A stretch of 64,000 nucleotides of DNA, from assembly GCA_039090855.1 (NCBI GenBank), contig CM077027.1, forward strand, positions 106,491,187 to 106,555,186, written 5' to 3'. Below, in pieces: positions 1-9,643 of this stretch. Source of the stretch: Macrothele yani (Eukaryota > Arthropoda > Arachnida > Araneae > Macrothelidae). Each line of letters starts with the position of its first letter. The stretch's first letter is position 1. The notes under the pieces were generated by a model. The model had not been told where the DNA came from. It saw nothing but the letters and a program-made list of their open reading frames with translations, and did not search any database. The position numbers and the translations under genes were made by a program.

Positions 1-1350
1 AATTATGCTGTTTCTTCCAAAAGCTCTCCAGGCAAGTTTTGTACGCGGATTAATTTCTTCATCAATGTGACCCTCACTTGATATCTGCTGTCCAAGATAA
101 ACGTATGTGTCTGTTATCTCCAGCTTTTCTCCATCAATCGATAAATCTTCATTTCTTGTAAAAGCATTGAACATCACTTTTGTCTTCTTAAAGTTCATTT
201 TTAATTCCACTTCTTTACTCTTGTCAGCAAGTTCCTGGATCATACTCTGCAGCTCTGATGGGCTAGTTGCAAAAATGACTACGTCATCAGCAAAACGAAA
301 GTGGGTTAGATAATCTCCATTAATTTTTATCCCCTTGTTTTCCCAGCTCAGTGACTGAAAAACACCCTCCAATGTGGCATTAAAGAGCTTCGGAGATATG
401 GTGTCACCTTGTCTCACTCCCTTTCCAATTTTTATGTGTGTTGTATTTTCAAACAGCCTAATCTTTGCACTTGCATTTTCATAGATGTTATTAATAATAT
501 TAATGTATGCATCTTCAATACCGCAGGTTTTCAGAGCCATTGTAACTGCTGATGGTTTCACCGAATCAAAGGCTTTTTCATAATCGATAAAAGCCATGCA
601 CAATGGAAGTTCATATTCCCTCGCTCTTTCAATTAGTTCTCTCAGCACATGGATATGATCTATTGTGCTGTAGCCACTCCTGAATCCAGCTTGTTCTCTC
701 GGTTGAGCCATGTCCAGTGTTAATTTCAAGCGGTGTGAAAGAACTTTAGTGAAGATTTTATAAACTACTGATAGGAGGCTGATAGGTCTGTAGTTTCCGA
801 GATCCTCAATGTCACCTTTCTTATGTAGCAGGATCATTGTAGCGGTGTTCCAATCCTCAGGAATCTTTCCTTCATTAAGGCATCGAGTGAAAATTTGGGC
901 GAGTGCTGTTTCGATTTCTCCACTTGCTTCTTGTATGATGTCTACAGTAATTCCATCTTCTCCTGGAGCTTTTCCCCGCTTCATGTTCTTGATTGCATGT
1001 GCAACTTCTGCTGGAAGGACTGGAGGAACTCTGGTACTGGTATCTTTCATGATGTCTGGAGTGCATGTATCATCCCTTTCATATAATTTGGAGTAGAAAT
1101 CTTTCACTCTTGTCAAAATTTCGCCTCTGTTTCTTGTTACAGAACCATCTTCTTTTCTCAGTGCCATAATCTGTTTTCTTCCCTTACTGAGATGTCCCTT
1201 TGCTATCTTTAGGCTTTGGTTGTTTTCAATTGCTTTCCTCACTAGTTCACAGTTGAATTTTCTTACGTCTTCAGTGATACTTTTTCGTACTGTCTTGCAT
1301 AGCTCTATATATTCCACTTTGGAAGTCACATCTTCTTTAGTTGTCCTCAT
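1..1350 (-). CDS. RTE reverse transcriptase, partial (C-terminus outside the window)
   Basis: An open frame of 450 codons with no stop, continuing past position 1. Motifs read by translation of the reverse strand include KAPGEDGI (near 990), NYRPISLLS (near 800), EQAGFRSGYS and AFIDYEKAFDS (finger and palm), GVRQGDTISP and the catalytic FADD at 283-294, followed by YLGQQIS further on. These are RT domains 1-7 in order. The reading frame can be entered at the ATG at 1348-1350, but a one-base shift relative to the endonuclease frame suggests either a single indel in one polyprotein or a frameshift site. Catalytic residues look intact. Confidence 0.88.
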   Translation of the reverse strand, partial: MRTTKEDVTSKVEYIELCKTVRKSITEDVRKFNCELVRKAIENNQSLKIAKGHLSKGRKQIMALRKEDGSVTRNRGEILTRVKDFYSKLYERDDTCTPDIMKDTSTRVPPVLPAEVAHAIKNMKRGKAPGEDGITVDIIQEASGEIETALAQIFTRCLNEGKIPEDWNTATMILLHKKGDIEDLGNYRPISLLSVVYKIFTKVLSHRLKLTLDMAQPREQAGFRSGYSTIDHIHVLRELIERAREYELPLCMAFIDYEKAFDSVKPSAVTMALKTCGIEDAYINIINNIYENASAKIRLFENTTHIKIGKGVRQGDTISPKLFNATLEGVFQSLSWENKGIKINGDYLTHFRFADDVVIFATSPSELQSMIQELADKSKEVELKMNFKKTKVMFNAFTRNEDLSIDGEKLEITDTYVYLGQQISSEGHIDEEINPRTKLAWRAFGRNSII

Positions 1351-2413
1351 ATCTCTTCTTTTTTGCATCAACATTTTCGTTTTTTCCTGATAATTTATTT
1401 ACATGCAACTTGTTCTTAGACCCAGCTAATTTTGTTGCTGTTTCCATAAGAGCTTTGGTTACTTTTCTGTTAACTTCAGAGATGTCCACTTCTTCCGATG
1501 TTAGGCCTTCTAAAGCAGAGAACCTGTTCTTCAGTACAAACTTGTAGGTATTATGGTGTTTTTTAAGGTTGGTTATGTCAATAGATTTTGTTTGTCTTAT
1601 GAGCTTGCCACGTTCAAGTTTAGTGTTGAGGTGCATCTTACATCTCACCAATCTATTGTCACTACCTGTGTTGAACTTGTTTAGCACACTGCAGTCTTCT
1701 ATGACGAATTTTTTGTTACACATAATAAAATCAATTTCACTTGTCGTCCCATTTGGATGTCTCCATGTCCATTTCCTGTGTGGCTTTTTCTTGAAGAAGG
1801 AGTTCAAGATGAAAAACCCTTCTGCCTCTGCAAACTCAACGAGAGTATTTCCACGCTGGTTTCTGTTGCCATGACCGAATTTACCTACTGAAGTTTCATT
1901 CTGTTGCCGTTGCCCTATTTTTGCATTGAAATCTCCCATAATTATTTTCAAGTGCTGCTTACCTTTATTATTTAGATGACAAATTTCCTCATAAAATTCT
2001 TCAATTTCTTCTTCAGGATGACTTGTGGTGGGTGCATAAGTTTGAATAATCTGAGCCTGGTATCTTCTCGATAGTTGGATAACAAGTCGTGCAGCTCTGT
2101 CAGAGGAACTTTCAACTTCTACAACTTTATCCTTTAGTTTCTTGTTTATTATAAATCCAACACCACTAGTTCTGCCAGTATCTGTCCCACGATAGTAGAA
2201 GTGATGTCCACTTTTCAGTTCGATGAGATCTTCTCCTTTTCTCCTTACCTCACTTAGCCCCACAATGTCCCACTTGATCCTTTGTAGTTCCTCTTCCAAT
2301 TCAAGAAGCCTTGAATCAGAAGATAGGGAGCGTCCATTGTACGTTGCCAAGGTCAGCATCAGATGGCAGCCTAGTCCGGTCCTCCGGGGATTCTTAGCAC
2401 CCTCTGCCTTCAT
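1337..2413 (-). CDS. RTE endonuclease (endonuclease/exonuclease/phosphatase fold)
   Basis: A 358-residue frame starting MKAEGAKN. It shows the order of motifs expected for a LINE apurinic endonuclease: ATYNGRSL near residue 24, VGLSEVRRKG near 51, QTYAPTT near 124, the metal-binding MGDFNAKIG near 160, the long WTWRHPNGTTSEIDFI segment near 215, and SDNRLV near 252. Host genes annotated as craniofacial development protein 2-like usually contain this same RTE domain. The frame ends at a TAA that is one base out of phase with the downstream RT frame, so the natural product was probably one continuous polyprotein. The start is supported by a second copy at 15151 that retains the same first codons. 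Confidence 0.85.
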   Translation of the reverse strand: MKAEGAKNPRRTGLGCHLMLTLATYNGRSLSSDSRLLELEEELQRIKWDIVGLSEVRRKGEDLIELKSGHHFYYRGTDTGRTSGVGFIINKKLKDKVVEVESSSDRAARLVIQLSRRYQAQIIQTYAPTTSHPEEEIEEFYEEICHLNNKGKQHLKIIMGDFNAKIGQRQQNETSVGKFGHGNRNQRGNTLVEFAEAEGFFILNSFFKKKPHRKWTWRHPNGTTSEIDFIMCNKKFVIEDCSVLNKFNTGSDNRLVRCKMHLNTKLERGKLIRQTKSIDITNLKKHHNTYKFVLKNRFSALEGLTSEEVDISEVNRKVTKALMETATKLAGSKNKLHVNKLSGKNENVDAKKKRYEDN

Positions 2414-2475
2414 GTCGCACTGGCCGCTGCCTTGGCCAGGTACATTCCAGCTGCCGGAGACTATATATATGTAGA

Positions 2476-3521
2476 TTTTTTATTTGATTCGCAATTTTGA
2501 GATACTCAGGTTTTTTTATAATGAATCTGAACCTTGTGTGCGTAGCCCTCCTCTCCTGTGAAACGTATGTTCTTTAAACGTCACATATTTAGACCATAGA
2601 AATGTTGTTATCTACTCATAAAAGCGATTATAATTTTCTGCTGTGGAACATTCGTCATCTTAGAATCGCATGGTTTCCCCCTCAGTTTTTAAATTACCAT
2701 TCAGTTCAAATTTCTTTTTATGCCGGAGATTCAAAGAAAATTCGAAGGAGCAAAATAAAACCTGGGGTAAAAGTTTTTATTACGAACATTCTCTGCTTAA
2801 GTGGTCTGTGTACTTCTGCGGAATGCACTTTCTTCACAAACCCCTTTGGCTTCAACAAAACTACAGCATTTATGCCTCCTTCAATTTATTTTTTATTTCT
2901 GTGCACACATTTTAAACTTCTCTACTGTTGCCTACTTTTATCCTTACTGGAGTTACCTTTACAGAAAAGTCCTTTTCTTCCTGTAGCAAAGTAACTTTGT
3001 CAAGCTTTGTTGTGTGGTGAATTGTTCAATCTCTTTTATCTTCTTTGTCGAAATGAGAACCCATCCACCAATGGTGAGAAATCTTTCAAGTGAAATATAT
3101 ATTTATTGGACAGCCTTCTTGAAACTCTGGGTTTTATTGGCTTTCATGTTCTTAAGCTTCAATGCTGCTTGTTCCTACGCTACACTAAATTTCTCCATTG
3201 ACCACACGCTGATTCTTAGTAACGGAAAGGAAGAAGAGAGAGGAGAACCAGTTCCACGGGATCAAAAGGGAAAATAATCAATTTAGGGCCTTACAAAGCC
3301 GCTTTTTTTTTGCGAAACTAGTAACAAATTTTAATCAAGCTGCCTCACCTAGGTTTCCGAAATAAACCATATGAGTAATCCTCTGGTAATTATACAGATT
3401 AAAATCTCATGTACCCGCGAAAATACATTGCGATGGAAAAATTGAGATATCTTGCATTATGATTTCAAATACGCAATATGCAGTGAGTGAACGATATATT
3501 GCCCCCAGTCTTATGGAAATA
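2476..3521. other. No gene recognised
   Basis: AT-rich sequence with only short open frames, such as 2602-2994, whose product is a hydrophobic, low-complexity string without a known motif. I see no RNA gene or clear repeat. Confidence 0.5.
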
Positions 3522-3641
3522 CACTGCCGGACAATTGTTAAGGACGGGTGACAATAGCAACGATAGCAACCATAAAATGGAAGGCAGGAGAATGTGGAAA
3601 TTAGCATAAGTGCGGGATACAGTAAGACGTGTTGTGCGTAT

Positions 3642-3897
3642 GCAAATTTTGGATTGCCGAACATGTTCGTGACGTTATAGCGCTGATAAGAGATATAAAG
3701 GATTTGACGCGTATTAACCGTTGTTGTTCAAACGCAAAGTTGAAAGGGAAAGAATCAATTGACGAACTTGCAAATTTTGGATTGCCGAACATGTTCGTGA
3801 CGTTATAGCGCTGATAAGAGATATAAAGGCTTTGACGAGTATTGACCGTTGTTGTTCAAACGCAAAGTTGAAAGGGAAAGAATCAATTGACGAAATT
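3642..3897. repeat. Tandem duplication of a 128-bp segment upstream of the transposase
   Basis: Positions 3642-3769 are repeated at 3770-3897 with only a few differences. The duplicated block begins GCAAATTTTGGATTGCC and lies between the left inverted repeat and the transposase start. Confidence 0.9.
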
Positions 3898-3909
3898 GCA
3901 ATTTTCAGT

Positions 3910-4941
3910 ATGTCTTCCCGACATCACCTAGATGATTTTACGCGTGGCCGTATTATTGGCAAGATTGAAGAAGGGCGAAAAATAACAGATGTTGCCATGG
4001 AGTTCGACATCAGCCACAGTGTTGTTTCAAGGCTTTGGAAATCATTTCAAACAAATGGAGAGTGTAGCAAACGTCACGGGGGAGGTCGTGTTCGTAGTAC
4101 GACACCTGCAGAAGATCGGTACATAGGGCTATTAACAAAAAGACACCGGCGCAGCACAGCTAGTGAGGTAGCAAATCAGTTTATGGCTGCTACTGGCAAG
4201 CGAATCTCCCGAAAAACTGTCGCCAGACGTTTGCATGAAGAAGGACTGTACTCCCGCCGTCCTGTTGTGTGCATCCCATTGTCCAGACGTCACCGTACCG
4301 CCCGTTTGCAATGGTGCCATCAACATCGCAATTGGACTGATAACGACTGGTCTGCTGTCCTCTTCTCATATGAGAGTAGATACAGTCTATCGTCTGATTG
4401 TCGACGACAACTGATCTGGCGTGATAGTGGTACTGCATATTGTCCAGCAAACATACAAGAAAGGGACCGATATCCGACATGTAGTGTCATGGTATGGGCT
4501 GGCATCATGCTCAATGGCCGTACGTCCCTCTATCTGCTTCCAACTGGGACTATGACTAGCCAACGATACATTAATGATGTTCTGCTACCTCATGTTCGCA
4601 TGTTCCGTGGTGCTGTCGGTGATAGATTCATTTTCATGGACGACAACGCAACATGTCATCGAACAGTCGCTGTCCAGGAGTGTCTTCAGAGCGAGGATAT
4701 TCAACGCCTCGTATGGCCAGCACGTTCTCTAGATCTGAATCCCATTGAAAATGTGTGGGATGCTTTGGAGAGGAGTCTTGCTGGTCGCCAATGCCCTCCA
4801 ATAAACAAGGACACCCTCATCCGTGCACTGACAGAGGAATGGGATAAATTACCACAACAGCTGCTTGATAATGTTGTGCAAAGCATGACACGACGTGTGG
4901 AATCTTGCATCGCCCTCCATGGTGGCCATATCCCGTATTGA
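3910..4941 (+). CDS. Tc1-like transposase with a lost catalytic aspartate
   Basis: A 343-residue frame starting MSSRHHLDDF. An ATG upstream at 3832 would add 26 residues from the tandem duplication; I prefer 3910 because the sister element at 55137 starts at the equivalent point. Two helix-turn-helix segments (IGKIEEGRKITDVAMEF..., then RRSTASEVANQF...) are followed by the DDE domain. The second Asp (FMDDNATCH) and the Glu (LNPIENVW) are present with 34 residues between them. The first catalytic Asp is replaced by Tyr in LFSYESRY, where relatives have a TDESRF-like motif. The frame is full-length for the family but the enzyme should be inactive. Confidence 0.82.
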   Translation: MSSRHHLDDFTRGRIIGKIEEGRKITDVAMEFDISHSVVSRLWKSFQTNGECSKRHGGGRVRSTTPAEDRYIGLLTKRHRRSTASEVANQFMAATGKRISRKTVARRLHEEGLYSRRPVVCIPLSRRHRTARLQWCHQHRNWTDNDWSAVLFSYESRYSLSSDCRRQLIWRDSGTAYCPANIQERDRYPTCSVMVWAGIMLNGRTSLYLLPTGTMTSQRYINDVLLPHVRMFRGAVGDRFIFMDDNATCHRTVAVQECLQSEDIQRLVWPARSLDLNPIENVWDALERSLAGRQCPPINKDTLIRALTEEWDKLPQQLLDNVVQSMTRRVESCIALHGGHIPY

Positions 4942-5283
4942 CATCTTACGCCGGAACGCCTGCGGACGGTAATTGCATTTTTTTTTCACGTTTAGGTATT
5001 CTGCACAAAATGGCCTGTTTGTCCCTTGAACACGTTCCAAAGCCTTCTGGATTTCAGAGCACAATAAATTGTCTTTCTTGTAATGTCCTGGCATTCTGAC
5101 ATTATTTTATTTCACTTGGCATCCAACCACACTTACTTTTTTATGCGCTATATAGCCGTTTATGATCCGTCCTTAGCAGTTCTCCAGCAGTGTAGTATAA
5201 GTGATCCGTTCTCGTATCGTTACTGCGGCTACATAATCACGTAAACTGAAACGCTCCCAATAGTAATTCGGAATCGCTTACTA

Positions 5284-5494
5284 GGCTGCCCCAGTGGTCT
5301 AAGCGCTGACTTCTGATCATTCGTCGGAGATGGGTCCGTGTTAGAATCCCGGTGAGGCATTGATGTTGTGTTTGTCTAACGGCACTGGCTCTCTCCCTTC
5401 CTTGTAACCGGTGACCCTACATTAGGGACGGGAGACTGCTTTATAGCCCATTGAGTTGCTCACGGTGGTCGTTAAACCCCAAATAAAAACAAAA
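5284..5494 (+). mobile_element. tRNA-derived SINE, family SINE-A (copy 1, diverged)
   Basis: Head similar to a tRNA (A-box-like CCAGTGGTCTAAGCG, B-box-like TAGAATCCCGGTGAGGC), then a body shared by eight other copies (GGCACTGGCTCTCTCCC, GGGACGGG, GTTGCTCACGGTGGTCG) and an A-rich tail. Differs from the consensus at several sites. Confidence 0.85.
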
Positions 5495-5770
5495 TCGGTT
5501 ACTGGAGGTATAATATTACTTTTGTTTTGTGTTTCTGCCGATTGTATGTTGAAAGAACGCACTCGCTTTAACATTTACAGAAAACAAAAGCAGTACGGCC
5601 AGAGTTCGAATGAATGAGAAACTTACGCAAAAATACAATTACGCTTTATTTATTTCCACTTATTGAAGTAACACTTACGTAGAAATTACAAATACATGCA
5701 ACATCACTTAAATATTAGCGATCGTACCACTGCTTTCACCACTTTTCACTCTCGATGTAGATTTAAGTTA
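5495..5770. other. No gene recognised
   Basis: AT-rich spacer without recognisable features. Confidence 0.5.
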
Positions 5771-6187
5771 CGTGAAAACGCAAATTTGTCCTTGACGGGG
5801 ATCGAAACCGCGCTCCCTCACTCCGGAGTAAGTTACTCTCCCAACTAAGCTACAGGAACAGAATTTATCGCTGCAGACTTGTCGTCATGACACACGCTTT
5901 ACCTCTGTAGTACGTCTCGTCGTCTTTCTCTGAATTTTTTTTTTTTTAAGCGAAGATCGAATTTTCATTCATTCCAGATGCTGTGTGAAACAAACATCAC
6001 ACATTTTTCGAAGACCCCCAACGTTCAGTACATCCAGTTTTATGTTCGGGCGCCAATGTGAAAAGACAAATTTGTCCGCGACCCCTCACTCCGGAGTAAG
6101 TTGCTCTCCAAAGTAAGCTACACGGACGGAATGTATCGCTGCAGATTTGTCGGTTTGATACGTGTTTTAGCTCTGTAGCACGTCACA
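5771..6187 (-). mobile_element. TRIM-like miniature LTR element with tRNA-like LTRs (copy 1)
   Basis: Read on the minus strand: 5' LTR 6187-6057 (TGTGACGTGCTACAGAG...TTTTCACA), primer-binding site TGGCGCCCGAAC at 6055-6044, internal region of about 125 bp ending in a purine-rich stretch, and 3' LTR 5919-5771. The LTRs contain a tRNA-like segment (TAGCTTAGTTGGGAG as A box, GGTTTCGATCC as B box). The 5' LTR has lost the T-arm part of it by a short deletion. No coding capacity. The internal region holds one copy of the 63-bp satellite monomer found at 25953-29160. Confidence 0.8.
6044..6055 (-). promoter_or_regulatory. Primer-binding site of TRIM copy 1
   Basis: The reverse strand reads TGGCGCCCGAAC directly after the LTR end. 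This is the retroviral/retrotransposon type of site complementary to the 3' end of a lysine tRNA. Confidence 0.8.
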
Positions 6188-7481
6188 TGATATTTGGGTT
6201 TGTAACATAACTTTTGCACATGAGTGTATTTCAAATATCAATTTTAACATGAACTCTGAATTTTAAATTTTTCTACCGAAGCTCGTACTTGCCCTGTATT
6301 GTACTTAAATACTCTGAACAACGGGAATCAGATTCCCACTTCCCACACCTCTCCGCCTTCGATTTGAACGTTTTGTACTGAATGTCTGGTAGTTACGAAA
6401 TGGATTGCTCAGAGATACAAATGAAAAATGTAGGAACACATAAAAATCAGATGCGACTAGAGACCTTTAACCATAACAGGTAAGGCACACCTAGGTATAT
6501 TGAACAAAATGTTTTCATATTATTACTACGACTTTAACTACGTTCGTGCGTTACTCTTTCGGTGGTTGCCATTGCGATATTTACCTTTCGGAATCATTGC
6601 CCGAGTTTTATCTAAACTAAAATGTCTAGGGACTTAAACAGCAGTGAGATCTTATTTCCTTATCGTTATAGTAATTCTGTGCTTGGAATTCAGGACAAAT
6701 TGTGCATTGTGTTTCAATAAATAATTTTTGATGCCGTAAAAATGTAATCAGCGGAGAGTATGCCTATAGAATATACACCACATACATGGTATGCGCTAAA
6801 TGAATAATAAATTGCCTGAACAGATGCATGACGGTAAAATTAGATATTTATTTGTGAATAAACGCAGCATGAAACCTAGAATATATTGGGTGGAAGAGAG
6901 AGACATTAAATATAATAATTGGTATAATTCAGCTTAAACTGTAATTATAATAACAGTCAGATATATCGTTGTAGTCTTAAGTTTATACTTTATTGTCGTG
7001 TTGCAAATACTTAAAAACGTCAGACCCATAATGGAGGGAATAATCTACCTCGTGTAATCAACTGGGGAAAAGTCAGTAAGATTCATCTGACCCTTTCGGA
7101 CGACCTCGGCGCACTTCTGACTCTCGGTCGCTGTTTTTCTTTGTCCACTTCCGTAAAAAAATAATCTGTAGTTGCCGCCCCGCCCAAAATAAAATAGAAA
7201 CGCGAACAAAAGGACCACTCCCTAATTTGGGAGAATCTTTTGTTTACGTAATTTTGAGTCTATAGGTTTTGCTGCATATGCGGGGGTAAAATCCATTAGA
7301 AGGTTCCAATCGGATTGGATGGAATTAACTTCCCATGGACGTGATTAGCTAACTAGGGTGGTTTCGTTCCGTCGAGACAAAAAATTAAACTCCATATTTT
7401 ATGGGTAAAAGCTGTCAGACACAACCCGCTGAAATCTTTGTTTGTTGTGCAATCATCATCAGCAGCAGCAGTTGGGGGTCC
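6188..7481. other. No gene recognised
   Basis: About 1.3 kb of AT-rich sequence, no coding frame of note, no clear repeat structure. A short run of TCA/GCA triplets sits at 7454-7470. Confidence 0.5.
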
Positions 7482-7622
7482 TGTTATGTACTACAGAGGT
7501 GGCGTACATATCAAGACGGCAACTAGTACTGATAAACCCTTGTTAGTGTAGCTTAATTGGGAAAGCATTCGGCCGCGGAGCAGAAGTATGCGATTCGAGT
7601 GGCACCACCAGCAAATTCCGCA
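7482..7622 (+). mobile_element. Solo LTR related to the TRIM family (subtype 2)
   Basis: Starts TGTTATGTACTACAGAGG, matching the LTR start motif of the TRIM copies. Continues with GTGTAGCTTAATTGGGAAAGC, shared with the LTR at 25718-25868, and GCAGAAGTATGCG. The 3' boundary is uncertain. Confidence 0.55.
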
Positions 7623-7696
7623 TGGGGTAAGGGATTTTTGGAAAACAGCGTCTTCTGGTTTTAAACAGCCTTAGCAATGGCAAGCAAGGAGATTAA

Positions 7697-7944
7697 CCCT
7701 TTAACGACCATGACTCAAAAATCTTGCATCACTCTAAATAACACAACGGCCGAGACTGTCTGTTGTTTCACTTCTTTTTTTAATAACAATAGTGACTGAG
7801 GGTGACTCCTGCTGATCCCCCATAGGTCGAGAAAATTTGAAGAATCAGTAAGGATAAGAAATCTGACTCACTCTAGACAGGCGTTTCGGGCGTCTATGGC
7901 GGTTTGTACATACAGGCGTTTTGGGCGTTATGGTCGTTAAAGGG
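7697..7944. mobile_element. piggyBac-type MITE
   Basis: A 248-bp element with perfect 15-bp terminal inverted repeats CCCTTTAACGACCAT, flanked on both sides by TTAA (7693-7696 and 7945-7948), the piggyBac target duplication. No coding capacity. Near the right end an imperfect direct repeat (CAGGCGTTTCGGGCGT and CAGGCGTTTTGGGCGT) occurs 35 bp apart. Confidence 0.8.
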
Positions 7945-7948
7945 TTAA

Positions 7949-8652
7949 GGTTACAGTTCGTTATAGGAAAACAAGAAAGGGAAATGCTGACAGTGAAGGG
8001 AGTTAGTTAACTGGCCGTGAGCGGGTAAGCAGGAATAAAACATACAAGGAACAAAACAAGGGATACCGCCGCCAACGATCACATTTCCAAGTTCCAGAAA
8101 CCGTCCGCAACCCCTGGAGAGAGACTGAAGCATACACGCTTCATGTAAAACAAAACTTTCTTTTCACTTAGCACACCATAATATCCGCAGTAAACCAATT
8201 GAGGCGCATTTTCTTTAGCAACACTCTTTGTCCCTTCTTACCCACAAGCTAAAGTGTCAAATGAGATAAGTATCAAAATCCTGAAGGACAAGGTGCCCAT
8301 TAGACCTACTTCCGGACTGACTAGGTTGTGCGTTGACCGTTGTTAAGAGGTTCCGTTTCTCAGAGGTAATCCTTAATGTAAATCCAACGGCAGGTGTTCC
8401 GTACCCCAAAACGTGCCGTTTCTCGCAGACTACTTGTGTTCGAAGGTGTCCGTTAATGGAAGTTTCACTGTATGACATAAATTCTGTCCACTGCAGTACT
8501 TTGAATTCGTGTGTTTTCACTTTGCGCCAGGTTTTTTCCAGATTGATATAATAACTGAACTTAACCGTGTCAAAACCCTCAGCTTTTGTTTTCAGGTAAT
8601 TATGATTGCCATTTTCTATCATTAACTTCATTTCAACAATTCTTCTATCGAT
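7949..8652. other. No gene recognised
   Basis: The longest open frame (8257-8631, minus) has no recognisable domain, so I leave it uncalled. Confidence 0.45.
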
Positions 8653-8785
8653 TGTGACTTACTACAGAGGTGAACACACGTGGCAAGACGACAAATCTAC
8701 GGCGAAGCATTTTGTCCGCGTAGCTCAGTTGGGAATGAGGGGACACGGATTCGATGCCCGTCGCGGACAAACTTGTGCTTTCACA
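8653..8785 (+). mobile_element. Solo LTR of the tRNA-like TRIM family
   Basis: Begins TGTGACTTACTACAGAGG and ends TGCTTTCACA, so it has the TG...CA ends of an LTR, flanked by a CGAT direct repeat (8649-8652, 8786-8789). Contains GTCCGCGTAGCTCAGTTGG and the B-box-like GGATTCGATGCCC, with matching acceptor-like ends GTCCGCG and CGCGGAC. Confidence 0.75.
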
Positions 8786-8789
8786 CGAT

Positions 8790-9643
8790 CTTTTACTGAA
8801 TTGTGTTGCTTAGGCTGAACTCAGCAAAATTCTAATGAACTTACAATTCTTATCTTTGCATGAAATTGCGATTTGCTGTTATCACTTCAGCTAGAACAAA
8901 TACTTTGTTTCGTAGTTATTCATCTATTTACCCAATGCTTCGGAATAGTTTACGTGACTTTAACAAATCAGTGAATAGTTTGTCTCAGTTATCTCCTCGA
9001 GTAAAGCGGGGTTTTTTTTTACTTTGTCATTATCGCGCTAACCTCACTAATTAATCAGTAGTCAGGTCTATGCGGATTATTTTTCGGCTTCGCTATGTCT
9101 CTTGTACTAATCTTCCGCTTTTCTATCCTCATTTCTTTTATTTCGTATTTAGCTGTTGTTTTTTTTACCCTGGTGTATGTTTGTTCAAGTTAAACTCCTG
9201 CGAAAGCCAAGAGAAATCTTCTGTTCTTAATTTAGGGAAACTTATCTCATCGAAAGGAGACTGAAGAACAGTAATCCAGCCATGTCCCTTCGCGAAGCGC
9301 CAACACATAAAAGTGTTAAATTTGTCGTGTAAATCACGCTTAGAAGACGAGTTTTTAATAGCTCGTAAAGATCTCCCAAAACAAAGCTATTACCCAGGTT
9401 GGTGTTGGACTTACTTGAGAAAGGATTTAAAACAGTGCTTTTTCTGACACTGGAGAGATATGTGATTTGGGACCAAGGGGTCCACTCCTTGAATACACTG
9501 TTCAACCTTCAAACGAAAGTTTATAGTAGTATAACGCAGAAGAAATAAAATATGATGACGTATTTCAAATTGCAAAAAGTATAAGTGCTGAATTATGTGT
9601 CTCTTCTAACGTTAGTAGTAAATTTCGTCAACGTATTATTTTA
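8790..9643. other. No gene recognised
   Basis: AT-rich, only short unsupported frames. Confidence 0.5.

Larger units (their letters stand above)
1..2475 (-). mobile_element. RTE-type non-LTR retrotransposon, runs off the left edge
   Basis: Minus-strand LINE with an apurinic-type endonuclease frame (1337-2413) followed by a reverse transcriptase frame (1350 down to 1). The short leader 2414-2475 is probably the end of the 5' UTR, because its last bases before the start codon recur at 15132-15173 in another copy. The 3' end lies outside the window. The domain order (endonuclease then RT, no gag-like ORF) fits the RTE/BovB clade. The two frames differ by one base near 1350-1354, otherwise the element is remarkably open, suggesting a fairly recent insertion. 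Confidence 0.9.
3522..5192 (+). mobile_element. Tc1-like DNA transposon, family A copy 1
   Basis: Bounded by imperfect inverted repeats: 3522-3548 starts CACTGCCGGACAATTG and 5167-5192 ends CTCCAGCAGTG, the reverse complement with few changes. Both ends are flanked by TA (3520-3521, 5193-5194), the Tc1/mariner target duplication. About 1.67 kb with one transposase frame. A related copy lies at 54875-56437. Confidence 0.88.

Noticed and set aside
2602..2994. 130-residue ORF, possibly membrane protein
   Set aside because: Hydrophobic by composition of T-rich DNA; no motif, no conserved neighbour.
8257..8631. 124-residue minus-strand ORF
   Set aside because: No recognisable domain and no supporting codon pattern.
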